Positions 27,026 through 35,721 of a stretch of 64,000 bases of DNA are shown here, one piece after another (within the stretch, counting starts at the first letter, position 1; each line of letters opens with the position of its first letter). Source of the DNA: Aureimonas frigidaquae. GTDB taxonomy: Bacteria > Pseudomonadota > Alphaproteobacteria > Rhizobiales > Rhizobiaceae. Location: positions 44,064 to 108,063 of the forward strand of contig NZ_BBWR01000015.1 in the NCBI RefSeq assembly GCF_001463905.1. Direction: 5' to 3'. Below the pieces are notes generated by a model. That model saw nothing but the letters and a program-made list of their open reading frames with translations. It was not told the DNA's origin and searched no databases. The position numbers and the translations under genes are program-made.

Positions 27026-28057
27026 ATGAAGATCCGCCTCGACACCGTGACCAAAAGTTTCCGCACCTTCCGTGCCGTGCACGGGGTCACGCTGGACATC
27101 GAAAGCGGCCGCCTGGTGGCGCTGCTCGGCCCGTCGGGCTCCGGCAAGACGACCATTCTGCGCATGGTTGCGGGGCTGGAGTTTCCCGATTCCGGGCAGA
27201 TCCATTTCGGCACGCAGGATGCCACCCATATCCCGATCCGCGATCGTGGCGTGGGCTTCGTGTTCCAGCATTATGCTCTCTTTCCGCATATGACGGTGCA
27301 GGAGAATATCGCCTTCGGCATCGAAAGCCGGCGCGGCAAGCGGGCCGACCGGCAGACCATCGCCGCGCGTGTCGATGAGCTTCTCGGGCTGGTGCAGCTT
27401 TCCGGCCTGCAGGACCGCTTCCCCAACCAGATTTCCGGCGGTCAGCGCCAACGCGTGGCGCTTGCCCGCGCGCTGGCCGTGGACCCGCGCGTCCTGCTCC
27501 TGGACGAGCCTTTCGGCGCACTCGACGCAGCAGTGCGTCGCGATCTGCGCCGGTGGCTGCGCGACATTCACGACGAACTCGGCATCACCACGCTCTTCGT
27601 CACCCACGATCAGGAAGAGGCGCTGGATCTGGCCGACGAGGTGGTGATCCTGAATGGCGGGCGGATCGTCCAGCGCGGCACGCCGGAAGAGGTGACGCGC
27701 CGTCCGGCCAATGCCTTCGTCATGCAGTTTCTGGGCGATACGAACCGCCTTCCGGTGGACGTGTCGAACGGCGTTGCCCGGCTCAGTGGCCTGTCACTCC
27801 CGGCGCCGAACCTTCGGGACGGCAAGGCGGCGCTGTTCGTGCGTCCGCGCGACGTTGCCTATGCGACGAGCGGCGAAGGCCTGCCCGTCACCATACGGCA
27901 AGTCCTCGACCGGCCGGACAGCCGACGGCTGATCGCCGTGGCCGATACGGGCGACACGCTGGAGTTTGACGTGCGGCCGGACACCGAAGTCACCCGTGGC
28001 GCGCGCGGCGTCGTCGCGGTGCGCCACGGGCATGTCTTCGCCGACGAGCCTGCCTGA
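27026..28057 (+). CDS. cysA: sulfate ABC transporter ATPase CysA
   Basis: This 343-residue ATPase has Walker A GPSGSGKTT at 35-43, Q-loop FQHYALFPHM, signature ISGGQRQRVALARAL, Walker B VLLLDEPFGALD and a C-terminal TOBE-type domain (about 240-343, FVRPRDVAY). It energises CysT/CysW. The start follows the cysW stop with no gap. The gene ends four bases before the convergent VOC gene. Confidence 0.95.
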   Translation: MKIRLDTVTKSFRTFRAVHGVTLDIESGRLVALLGPSGSGKTTILRMVAGLEFPDSGQIHFGTQDATHIPIRDRGVGFVFQHYALFPHMTVQENIAFGIESRRGKRADRQTIAARVDELLGLVQLSGLQDRFPNQISGGQRQRVALARALAVDPRVLLLDEPFGALDAAVRRDLRRWLRDIHDELGITTLFVTHDQEEALDLADEVVILNGGRIVQRGTPEEVTRRPANAFVMQFLGDTNRLPVDVSNGVARLSGLSLPAPNLRDGKAALFVRPRDVAYATSGEGLPVTIRQVLDRPDSRRLIAVADTGDTLEFDVRPDTEVTRGARGVVAVRHGHVFADEPA

Positions 28058-28061
28058 TCCG

Positions 28062-28871
28062 TCAGCTCGGACGAACGAAGCGGACGCGCGTTCCCCAGGG
28101 GTCCACCAGCTCGCGGGGCGTGGCATCCGGGCGCCGATCCAACAATTCGAACCAGAGGAGGCCCGTCCTGTCCTGGCGAGGGCCCGACCCGGCGCTCTGC
28201 CAGACATTGGTGCCGACATGGTGGTGATAGTGCCCGGTCGACAGGAAATGCGCGCCGGGATAGGTCGTGGTGAGATCGAAGCCGACAACCTCCCGGTAGA
28301 AACGGTCGCTCTGCGCCAGGTCTCCGACACGCAGATGGATATGGCCGATGGCGGTGCCCTCGGGCGCGCCGTCCCACAGCGGCTCCGACAGGTCGACCTC
28401 TTCGAACAGGCTGTTCAGGTTCAAGGCGCGCGTCGCCATTTCCACCTGTCCGTTCGTCCAGTGCCAGGCGGCCGGCGGCCGGTCGGCATAGACCTCGACG
28501 CCGTTGCCTTCCGGATCGGACAGGTAGAAAGCCTCGCTGACGAGGTGGTCCGAGGCGCCCTCGATCGCCACGCCACGGCGCACCGCCATCTCGGCAGCCC
28601 ATTCGGCAAGGGACTCACGGTCCGGCATCAGGAACGCCGTGTGGAACAGGCCTGCCTCTGCCGGGTCGTCCGCCTTGGCGTCGGGCCGGGAGACGAGTTC
28701 GATCAGCGGCACGCCGTCGACGCCGAGCGTAACGCCCTCCGTCCCGTCGCCGGTCGGCTCGAGGCCGATAATCTCCTGGTAGAAGCGCGACATGGCCGGC
28801 AGATCGCGCACGGCAAGCGCCACGCGGCCGATGCTCAAGGGTGCGTCACGCGGATGGTCGACGATTTCCAT
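28062..28871 (-). CDS. two-domain VOC (glyoxalase/extradiol dioxygenase-like) protein
   Basis: This 269-residue protein has two vicinal-oxygen-chelate repeats: the first from about residue 15 (LSIGRVALAVRDLPAMSRFYQ) and the second from about 150 (IGHIHLRVGDLAQSDRFYREV). It resembles the CatE family of catechol-2,3-dioxygenase-like proteins. Metal ligands would be histidines in GHIHLRV and HYHHHVG and a late glutamate in LLWFELLD. An in-frame upstream extension to 28946 lacks a good ribosome site. It lies downstream of a LysR regulator with DoxX divergent, a grouping often linked to quinone or aromatic stress. Substrate unknown. Confidence 0.8.
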   Translation of the reverse strand: MEIVDHPRDAPLSIGRVALAVRDLPAMSRFYQEIIGLEPTGDGTEGVTLGVDGVPLIELVSRPDAKADDPAEAGLFHTAFLMPDRESLAEWAAEMAVRRGVAIEGASDHLVSEAFYLSDPEGNGVEVYADRPPAAWHWTNGQVEMATRALNLNSLFEEVDLSEPLWDGAPEGTAIGHIHLRVGDLAQSDRFYREVVGFDLTTTYPGAHFLSTGHYHHHVGTNVWQSAGSGPRQDRTGLLWFELLDRRPDATPRELVDPWGTRVRFVRPS

Positions 28872-28971
28872 GTTTTGTTCTCTTTCTGTCCGATCCTGTG
28901 TTCGGCTTCGATATGGCCCTCGGGACGCGTGTGAGCAAGAATGCATCTGGCATAGTGGTTCACACCGGGAG

Positions 28972-29898
28972 TTATAGATCCGGCAGGTCCCGGTCCCACG
29001 GGGGACGAGCGCCCCACAGGCTGGTAAGGTGGTCGATCATCGTGCGCATCTTGGCCGATGGATGCCGTGTCGCCGGCCAAACGGCATGGACGCCGTTGAG
29101 GTGCATGCACGGCCGGTCGAGCTGCAGGGCACGGAGCGCGCCGCTGCGCACGGCATCTCCAACCAGGAAGGTCGGCTGGTAGACGAGGCCGATGCCGGCC
29201 ACGGCTGCCGCAACCAAGGCATCCCCGCTCGTGGCGCGCAGACTGCCGGATATTTTCACGACGGATTCGCCATCGCGGCCGAAACTCCATTGGCCTGCAC
29301 CGGTCGTCGCCGACAGGGTGTAGCCGAGGCAGTTGTGCGCGGCGAGCGCGCTGAGGGTCTGCGGTGCTCCGTGCCGCTCGATATAGGACGGGGCAGCGCA
29401 CAGCATCATGCGGCAGGGCGCGAGCCGCCGGGCGGTCAGGCTGGAATCGGCCAGGCGGCCGATGCGAATGGCAAGATCGAAACCCTCGCTCAAAATGTCG
29501 ACGAAGCGGTCGTTGTAATCCACGTCGAGCGTGACGTCCGGGTAGCGCGCCATGTAGGCGGGCAGGATGGCGGCCAGTTCCCGCAGCCCGAAGGCCAGCG
29601 GTGCGCTCAGGCGCAGCGTGCCCTGCGGCTCCACCCGGTCGGCGCTGGCGATGCTGTCGGCCTCCCGCACCTCTTCCAGGATGCGCTCGCAGGCCTGCGC
29701 ATAGCGCTGGCCGGCTTCCGTCGGCGTGACGCGCTGGGTGGTCCGCCGCAGGAGCTGCACGCCAAGCCGCGCCTCCAGCGCCGCGATGTGCTTGGTTACC
29801 ATGGTCTGCGACAGGTTCATCGCCCGCCCGGCCGCCGAAAAGCTCCCGGTGGTGACAACCTTGGCAAAGACTTCCATGGAGCGGAGCTGATCGGGCAC
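28972..29898 (-). CDS. LysR-family transcriptional regulator
   Basis: This 308-residue protein has a typical N-terminal winged helix-turn-helix (about 1-60, MEVFAKVVTTGSFSAAGRAM with recognition helix near SQTMVTKHIAALEARLG) and a periplasmic-binding-like effector domain from about 90. It resembles the subgroup of LysR regulators that act singly on divergent genes. It is divergent from the doxX gene across 120 bases and upstream of the VOC gene on the same strand, so both are likely targets. The effector is unknown. Confidence 0.9.
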   Translation of the reverse strand: MPDQLRSMEVFAKVVTTGSFSAAGRAMNLSQTMVTKHIAALEARLGVQLLRRTTQRVTPTEAGQRYAQACERILEEVREADSIASADRVEPQGTLRLSAPLAFGLRELAAILPAYMARYPDVTLDVDYNDRFVDILSEGFDLAIRIGRLADSSLTARRLAPCRMMLCAAPSYIERHGAPQTLSALAAHNCLGYTLSATTGAGQWSFGRDGESVVKISGSLRATSGDALVAAAVAGIGLVYQPTFLVGDAVRSGALRALQLDRPCMHLNGVHAVWPATRHPSAKMRTMIDHLTSLWGARPPWDRDLPDL

Positions 29899-30018
29899 TT
29901 ATTCCTCTTGGTGTGAAAGCCTATGCCATCTTTGCCCATTCTCAAACAAAGCGAAAGAGGCGACATCACGGGGGACGGCAGGGCGATGGTGCGCCCGCTT
30001 TATCGGAGTTTGAAACCA

Positions 30019-30423
30019 ATGATCGACACACGTACCGCGCCTTATGGGCTCTTTTTGCTGCGGGTCACGCTGGGCCTTCTGTTCCTGGCGCATGTCGGGC
30101 TGAAGATCTTCGTCTTCACGCCGGCGGGCACCGCCCAGTTCTTCGAGAGCCTCGGCCTTCCGGGCGTCCTGGCCTACCTGACCATCGCGGTCGAGCTTAT
30201 CGGCGGCGTGGCGCTGATCCTCGGCATCATGACGCGGGTCGCCGCGCTGGTGCTCGTACCCGTGCTGCTCGGCGCCATCGTGACGGTGCATGGGCCGGCC
30301 GGCTTCTTCTTCACCAATGCCGGTGGCGGCTGGGAATATCTGGCCCTGTGGATCGTCGCGCTGGTGGCGCTGGCGCTGGCCGGCGACGGTGCCTATGCGC
30401 TGCGCCCGTCGCGCAACGGCTGA
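30019..30423 (+). CDS. DoxX family membrane protein
   Basis: This 134-residue protein has four hydrophobic helices with the DoxX-type segments LLRVTLGLLFLAHVGLKIF and GVLAYLTIAVELIGGVALILG. DoxX proteins are small membrane proteins, some associated with redox or thiol stress. It is divergent from the LysR regulator, which probably controls it. The 3' end overlaps the convergent HAD phosphatase gene by 31 bases, so the two transcripts are antisense at their ends. Confidence 0.88.
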   Translation: MIDTRTAPYGLFLLRVTLGLLFLAHVGLKIFVFTPAGTAQFFESLGLPGVLAYLTIAVELIGGVALILGIMTRVAALVLVPVLLGAIVTVHGPAGFFFTNAGGGWEYLALWIVALVALALAGDGAYALRPSRNG

Positions 30424-31130
30424 CGCTCACGGCCCGCGAGATGGCGGATCAGCTCCGCCAGATCCGGGACGATCATATCCGCATGCCCGCTGAGCGCCTC
30501 GCGCGCGGCGGGCGTGCGGCCAATGCCTACGGCCTCGGCGCCCGCGGCGCGGGCCGCGTCCATATCGTGGGTGGAATCGCCGATCAGCGCCACGGCCTGC
30601 GGCGGGATGCCGAGATGCTCGGCGAAGGCCAGCACCATGCCCGGCAGAGGCTTGGCGCCATGGCCGGAATCATAACCGGCGACGAAATCGAACCGGTCCA
30701 GGACACCTAGCGCGTCCAGATGCGCGCGCGCCGTGGCCTCGGAATCATTGGTGGCAAGGCCAATCCGGTATCCGGCGGCGATCAGCGCGTCGATCCCCCC
30801 GGCCACATCGTCATAGCCGCTGAGGCTCGCAAGGCTCGCCTGTCGATAGAGGGCGTTGACGCGCGCTTCGAACGCGGCGTCGTAGGGGCAGCCGAGAAGC
30901 TCGGCCCAGACGGGCGCATAGGCATCGGTATCGCCCGCGATGATGGGCGCGCCGGGCAGGAAGGTCATGGCCCCGACATCGAGGCCGCAGGCCAGCGCCA
31001 ATCGCCGGAACAGGGCGCCGTCCCCCTCGGCCAGGGTTTCCAGCACGTCACGCGTGGCCGGCGCCCAGGTGGCGTCGAAGTCCAGCAGCGTTCCGTCCTT
31101 GTCGAAGAGTATGCCGGTCAGTCGTGTCAT
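30393..31130 (-). CDS. HAD-superfamily phosphatase (phosphoglycolate phosphatase-like)
   Basis: This 245-residue hydrolase has motif I FDKDGTLLD with nucleophile D10 and acid D12, motif II ATND (about 130), a lysine in GHGAKPLP and motif IV LIGDSTHDMDAA. The helical cap lies between motifs I and II, as in Gph-type phosphatases. It likely dephosphorylates a small metabolite such as phosphoglycolate, but the substrate cannot be read. It overlaps doxX tail-to-tail by 31 bases. Confidence 0.85.
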   Translation of the reverse strand: MTRLTGILFDKDGTLLDFDATWAPATRDVLETLAEGDGALFRRLALACGLDVGAMTFLPGAPIIAGDTDAYAPVWAELLGCPYDAAFEARVNALYRQASLASLSGYDDVAGGIDALIAAGYRIGLATNDSEATARAHLDALGVLDRFDFVAGYDSGHGAKPLPGMVLAFAEHLGIPPQAVALIGDSTHDMDAARAAGAEAVGIGRTPAAREALSGHADMIVPDLAELIRHLAGRERQPLRDGRSA

Positions 31131-31212
31131 CGCCGCTCCCCCGTCTCACGGCATGGCATGGCAGCGCGGCCGGGTATGGTCAAGCCGCGCTGCACCAGGG
31201 TCTTTTGCGGGA

Positions 31213-31809
31213 TCAACCGCGGCGGTGATGGTGCGTGCCGCCCGCACCATGGCCGGGGCGTGGCAGCTCGCGCAGCAGCCGCTCTGCCGTGGCCGTCTGC
31301 TCCGGCGTCAGTTGTGCGGCGAGCGTGGACATGGCGTCCTTCAGATCGGCCGCCGCCGCCCCGCGCGCGATGCTGCGATCCAGCATCCGGTCCGCCCGGG
31401 CAAAGGGGCCGGTACTCGACTGCGCCGCATCGGCGCTATCCCCGGCCGCGGGATCGGCCGGTGCCGCCGGTCCGGGTCGCGCCGGGCGCCCGGCCTGCGA
31501 AAAGGCGATGGCGGCGGTGGAAAAGGCCGACCAGGCATCGCGCTGTTCCGGCGTGATGCCGAGGGCGAGTTCGGCGGCGGCCAACCGCGAAGCGACGTTC
31601 CAGAGTGCGGAAGGCCGATCCGACCTGTGTTGCCCGGCCCAGCGCCCGCCGGGGCGGGCGGATGCTGCGTCCGGCTGGGTGCCGGCCTGGGCGGCAGGGG
31701 CGGCACGTGGGCTCTGTGGCTCGGGGCGGCTATCCTGCGCAAAGGCGGCCGCCGGCAAAGCGATGGCGGCGGCAAGGCCGGCAGCGATGATCTTGGACGG
31801 AAAAGTCAT
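31213..31809 (-). CDS. Spy/CpxP-like periplasmic LTXXQ-repeat protein
   Basis: This 198-residue secreted protein has a signal peptide ending AAAFAQDSRP, a proline/alanine-rich low-complexity stretch (about 26-60 and 105-125), and two LTXXQ-type repeats: GITPEQRDAW near residue 84 and LTPEQTATAERLL near 168. The tail GGTHHHRRG is histidine-rich and might bind metal. Spy and CpxP proteins are periplasmic chaperones or stress sensors. It is divergent from an OmpR-type regulator and kinase, resembling the cpxP-cpxRA arrangement, so it may be a target of, or feed back on, that system. Confidence 0.75.
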   Translation of the reverse strand: MTFPSKIIAAGLAAAIALPAAAFAQDSRPEPQSPRAAPAAQAGTQPDAASARPGGRWAGQHRSDRPSALWNVASRLAAAELALGITPEQRDAWSAFSTAAIAFSQAGRPARPGPAAPADPAAGDSADAAQSSTGPFARADRMLDRSIARGAAAADLKDAMSTLAAQLTPEQTATAERLLRELPRPGHGAGGTHHHRRG

Positions 31810-31836
31810 GTTCGTTCGCTCCTTTGGTTGGTCCGA

Positions 31837-31850
31837 CCCTAGAGCTAGGG
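31837..31850. promoter_or_regulatory. 14-base inverted repeat between the Spy-like and OmpR-type genes
   Basis: CCCTAG and CTAGGG are separated by AG at this position, in the 189-base divergent intergenic region, 28 bases before the Spy-like start. It is a candidate operator for the divergent OmpR-type regulator, though OmpR-type regulators more often use direct repeats. The rest of the gap holds no clear element. Confidence 0.35.
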
Positions 31851-31998
31851 GCGCTTTCGGGCGGCAGGGCGCCCGTCAGGTTTCGATATGTTGCAAAGCG
31901 TCTCGCCGACGCTGCCGGCAAGGTTTCGCAACAATTTTCCGGGGGCCAAACCGTGCCCGAGCGCCTAGATGGAAAGCGTGAGATGCAACGAGGTTGTC

Positions 31999-32727
31999 AT
32001 GACGGACGCGCGCGTACGGGTTCTGGTGGTGGATGACGATGCGGAGATCCGCAGCCTCCTGAGCCGGTACCTCGAAAGCCAGGGCTTTGCCACCGAACTG
32101 GCCGGCAGCCGCCGCGAGGCCGAACAGAAGGTCGCCGCCGGCGGGCTGGACCTCGTCGTCCTGGATGTTATGCTGCCGGACGGGTCCGGCCTCGACCTCT
32201 GCCGCCAGCTCCGGGACGAAAAGCCGGAGCTTGCCATCATCCTCCTGACCGCGCTGAAGGAGGATGTCGACCGCATCGTGGGGCTGGAACTGGGCGCGGA
32301 CGATTATCTCGGCAAGCCGTTCAACCCGCGGGAGCTTGCCGCGCGCATCCGGGCTGTCCTGCGGCGCGGCACCGAGCGGCCGGACGAGCTGCGTGCTGTC
32401 ACCTACCGCTTCGCCGGCTTTGCCGCCGACAGGATCGGCCGCCGGGTCACGGACGAAGCCGGCCGTGACCTGGAACTGACCGGCGCGGAGTTCGACCTTC
32501 TGCAGATATTTCTGGAGCGGCCGGGCCGCGTCCTGTCACGCGATACGCTGCTGGAACTCCTGCACGGCCGCAGCATCACCGATCCCTTCGACCGGACGAT
32601 CGACGTGACGATGAGCCGCCTGCGCCGCAAGTTCGGCGATGGCGGCGTGTTCCGGCTGTTCAAGACGGTCCGCAATGGCGGCTACCAGTTCTCGGTCACC
32701 GTCGAACGCACGCAGGAGGATGGATGA
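31999..32727 (+). CDS. OmpR-family response regulator
   Basis: This 242-residue regulator has a receiver domain with acidic pocket VVDDDAE and phospho-acceptor D56 (VVLDVMLPD), the switch lysine in LGKPFNP, and a C-terminal winged helix (about 145-235, TVRNGGYQF). The start MTDAR follows ACGAGG; an in-frame extension to 31969 is less likely. Its last bases overlap the kinase start as ATGA, so they form a two-component pair. It is divergent from the Spy-like gene. Confidence 0.92.
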   Translation: MTDARVRVLVVDDDAEIRSLLSRYLESQGFATELAGSRREAEQKVAAGGLDLVVLDVMLPDGSGLDLCRQLRDEKPELAIILLTALKEDVDRIVGLELGADDYLGKPFNPRELAARIRAVLRRGTERPDELRAVTYRFAGFAADRIGRRVTDEAGRDLELTGAEFDLLQIFLERPGRVLSRDTLLELLHGRSITDPFDRTIDVTMSRLRRKFGDGGVFRLFKTVRNGGYQFSVTVERTQEDG

Positions 32728-33971
32728 CCTCGATCCGCTCACGCCTGGCGCTGCTTCTGACCGTGGCCATCGTCGGCGTCGTCGTCCTGGCGGCGCTGGT
32801 GAGCTGGTGGGTGCTGGAGCGCCCGGACCGCCGCAGCTTCGCCAACAGCTTTGCCGAAGAGGTGCGGATCGTGTCGCAGGTGCTGCGCGACGATCCGGCG
32901 GCCGCACAGCGCTACGGCATCGCGACCGGGCCGCGGCCGGGCACCGAGGACGGGGAACTGGCCCGCGAGGCACGGGGAATCCAGCGATCCCTCGGCGGCC
33001 AGGGCATCGACATGCCGGTGCTGATCGTGGAGGACGGGTCCGGCCGCCGCCGCATGGCCTTCGAGTATCGGCCCGGCGCATGGGCCTTCCTCGCCTATCC
33101 CAGTCCGCCGCCTTCCGCGCGGGCGCCGCTGATCTTTTATCTAGGCGTGGTCACGCTGGGGGCGCTCGCCATCGCGCTGATTGCCGCCACCATGATGACG
33201 CGGCCGCTGCGCATGCTGGACGAGGCCGTCAGCGCCGTCGGGCAGGACGGGCTCCTGCCGCATGTGGCCGAGCGCGGCCCGGTGGAGGTCCGCGCCACGG
33301 CCATTGCGCTGAATCGCCTGTCCGGCCGGCTGCGCAGCGCCGTGGAAAGCCGCATGCGGCTGGTGGCCGCCGCCGGGCACGACCTCAGGACGCCGATGAC
33401 GCGCATGCGGCTGCGCGCCGAGTTCCTGCCGGAGGAAGAGCGGGAAACCTGGCTGCGTGACCTGGAAGAACTGGACCGCATCGCCGACAGCGCCATCCGG
33501 CTGGTGCGCGAGGAAGTGGCCGGCGCGCAGGGGCGTGAGCCCGTCGACCTTCGGGCGCTGACGCGCGACATCGCCGCCGAGCTGGGCGAGATCGGCCGCA
33601 CGGCCACCGTGGTGCCGGGCCGCGAGCCCGCCACCGTGACGACGCGCCCCCTAGCGATCAAGCGCGCCCTGCGCAACCTTCTGGACAACGCCGCCCTGCA
33701 TGGCGGCGGGGCGGAGGTTCACGTGGAGCGCATGGGCGACACGGTGTTGATCCGCATCCTCGATGGTGGGCCGGGCATTCCGGAGGATCTGATGGCCAGG
33801 GTCTTCGAGCCCTTCTTCCGGGTCGATCCGGGCCGGCGCAAATCCAATCCCGGCGCCGGGCTGGGCCTTGCCATCGCGCGGGAGATCATCGAACAGGAGG
33901 GCGGCACGCTGGCCTTGGCCAACCGGCCGGAGGGTGGGCTGGAGCAGCGCGTCACGCTGCCTGCAGCCTGA
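32724..33971 (+). CDS. membrane sensor histidine kinase
   Basis: This 415-residue kinase has two membrane helices (about 7-30 and 135-158) flanking a periplasmic sensor of about 100 residues, then a HAMP region, a HisKA domain with H219 (AAGHDLRTPMTRM), and an ATPase domain with LRNLLDNAALHGG, DGGPGIP and GAGLGLAI. It is translationally coupled to the OmpR-type regulator. It resembles EnvZ/CpxA-type sensors; the neighbouring Spy-like gene suggests envelope or metal stress as the signal. Confidence 0.92.
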   Translation: MTSIRSRLALLLTVAIVGVVVLAALVSWWVLERPDRRSFANSFAEEVRIVSQVLRDDPAAAQRYGIATGPRPGTEDGELAREARGIQRSLGGQGIDMPVLIVEDGSGRRRMAFEYRPGAWAFLAYPSPPPSARAPLIFYLGVVTLGALAIALIAATMMTRPLRMLDEAVSAVGQDGLLPHVAERGPVEVRATAIALNRLSGRLRSAVESRMRLVAAAGHDLRTPMTRMRLRAEFLPEEERETWLRDLEELDRIADSAIRLVREEVAGAQGREPVDLRALTRDIAAELGEIGRTATVVPGREPATVTTRPLAIKRALRNLLDNAALHGGGAEVHVERMGDTVLIRILDGGPGIPEDLMARVFEPFFRVDPGRRKSNPGAGLGLAIAREIIEQEGGTLALANRPEGGLEQRVTLPAA

Positions 33972-33978
33972 AGCCCGC

Positions 33979-35652
33979 TCAGTCGCTGCGGCCGACGCGT
34001 GACAGGACGGCAACCGGGATCATGCCCACCAGAACGATGAGCAGGGCCGCCACCGAGGCATCCTCATAGGTGCCGCGGGCGGCTTCTCCGTAGAGGTGGG
34101 TTGCCAGCGTCTCGAAGTTGAGTGGCCGCAAAAGCAGCGTCGCGGGCAGTTCCTTCATGCAGTCCACGAAGATGAGGATGGCCGCGGCCGCGATCGCCGT
34201 TCGGGACATGGGAATGTGGATGCGGCGCAAGAGACGGGCCGGCGTCGCGCCCAGCGTGCGGGCCGCCCCGTCGAGGGACGGGGGGATGCGTGACAGGCCA
34301 GCCTCGATTCCGCCGGCCGAGATGGCCAGGAACCGCAGCGTATAGGCGAGCACCAGCGCACCGCCCGAGCCGAGCACGAGAAGGCCGAGCCCGGTGTCGA
34401 ACTGCGTTCGCCACATGGCGTCCAGCCAGCGATCGAAGAGCGTGACGGGAAAGAGCACGCCGATGGCGAGGACGGTGCCGGGAACGGCATAGCCGACCAG
34501 CGCGGTGCGCGCGATGAGCCGGGTGCTGCGCCCGGGCGCCAGGCGCTGCGCGAAGGCGACGATCAGCCCGAAGGCCAGCGCCAGCAGCGTTCCGGCCCCG
34601 GCGATGACCACCGTATTGGCCGCCTCCCGCAGGATGGTCGGGGATACGCCGGCAAATTCGATCCGGCGCCAGGCCGACTGCACCAGGTAGGATGCCGGAA
34701 AGAGAAAGCCGATGGTGATGGGAAGGAGCGTCGCCGCCAAGGCCATAAGTCCGGCAGGGCCGGGCAGGGGCTTTGGCTCCAGGCGCCGGGGGCGCTGCGC
34801 GGATGCCGCATAGGCTTGGTGGCGCCGGGCCCAGCGCTCCACGGCGATGAGGAACAGGACGACGACGAGCAGCGTGAGCGCGATCTGCGCCGCACCGGCA
34901 AGGTCGGTGCGATTGACCCATTGGGAATAGATCGACACGGTCAGCGTACGGATGCCGAGAAATTCCGACGCGCCGATATCGTTCAGCGTTTCCATGAGCG
35001 CCAGGCTGATGCCGACGGCAACGGCCGGGCGGGCCTGGGGCAGGGCGACGCGGCGGAAGGCGGCGGTGTAGCTGCAGCCCAGCGTGCGCGACACGTCGAT
35101 CAGCGCGGCGGCCTGGGTCATGAACATGGCCCGGACGGTGATGTAGACATACGGGTAGAGGACGCTCGACATGACGAGGATGCACCCGGCCATGGAGCGG
35201 ATATCCGGCAGGCGGAAGTCACGCGGGCTGTCATAGCCCAGGATCGCGCGGATGGTGCCCTGAATGGCGCCGACCGGATGCAGAAGGTCCAGATAGGCAT
35301 AGGCGACGATGTAGGTGGGCACTGCCAGCGGAAGCAGAAGCGCCCATTCCACATGGCGGCGCAGCGGGAAATCATAGGCGGTGACGAGCCACGCCGCGCC
35401 ACATCCCACCAGCCCGGTGAGCGTGCCCACCCCGCCGAGGAGCAGGAGCGTGTTCCAGGTGGCGCGCGGCAGGACATTGGCGACGAGATGCGGCCAGACG
35501 CCGGCCGATCCACCGGCCGCCAGCACAGCCAGGGCGATGATGGGCATCAGCGCCAGAGCGGCCACCAGGGTTGCCGCGGCGAGCCAGAAGAGGTGGCCCG
35601 ATCGCCGGAATATGCCGGGGCTCGACGCTTCGGCCGCAGTCTCAATCGTCAT
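33979..35652 (-). CDS. fbpB: ferric iron ABC transporter permease (fused FbpB type)
   Basis: This 557-residue permease has about twelve hydrophobic helices in two homologous halves, as in FbpB/AfuB/SfuB proteins. Each half has a docking loop: ALIDVSRTLGCSYTAAFRRV (about residues 180-200) and PSLDGAARTLGATPARLLRR (about 465-485). It receives Fe(III) from FbpA. It lies 70 bases after fbpA across a perfect stem-loop. It converges on the sensor kinase gene with a seven-base gap. Confidence 0.92.
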   Translation of the reverse strand: MTIETAAEASSPGIFRRSGHLFWLAAATLVAALALMPIIALAVLAAGGSAGVWPHLVANVLPRATWNTLLLLGGVGTLTGLVGCGAAWLVTAYDFPLRRHVEWALLLPLAVPTYIVAYAYLDLLHPVGAIQGTIRAILGYDSPRDFRLPDIRSMAGCILVMSSVLYPYVYITVRAMFMTQAAALIDVSRTLGCSYTAAFRRVALPQARPAVAVGISLALMETLNDIGASEFLGIRTLTVSIYSQWVNRTDLAGAAQIALTLLVVVLFLIAVERWARRHQAYAASAQRPRRLEPKPLPGPAGLMALAATLLPITIGFLFPASYLVQSAWRRIEFAGVSPTILREAANTVVIAGAGTLLALAFGLIVAFAQRLAPGRSTRLIARTALVGYAVPGTVLAIGVLFPVTLFDRWLDAMWRTQFDTGLGLLVLGSGGALVLAYTLRFLAISAGGIEAGLSRIPPSLDGAARTLGATPARLLRRIHIPMSRTAIAAAAILIFVDCMKELPATLLLRPLNFETLATHLYGEAARGTYEDASVAALLIVLVGMIPVAVLSRVGRSD

Positions 35653-35668
35653 CGGCTGTATCCGTCAG

Positions 35669-35697
35669 GATTGCGGCGGCACAGGGCCGCCGCAATC
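35669..35697 (-). repeat. perfect stem-loop between fbpA and fbpB
   Basis: GATTGCGGCGGC (35669-35680) and GCCGCCGCAATC (35686-35697) form a perfect 12-bp stem with a 5-base loop. There is no T-run in the direction of transcription. It lies between the fbpA stop and the fbpB start, matching the pattern at the chvE, cysP and polyamine-type junctions. Confidence 0.82.
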
Positions 35698-35721
35698 GTG
35701 TTCTGTCAAGCTTGGCAGACC

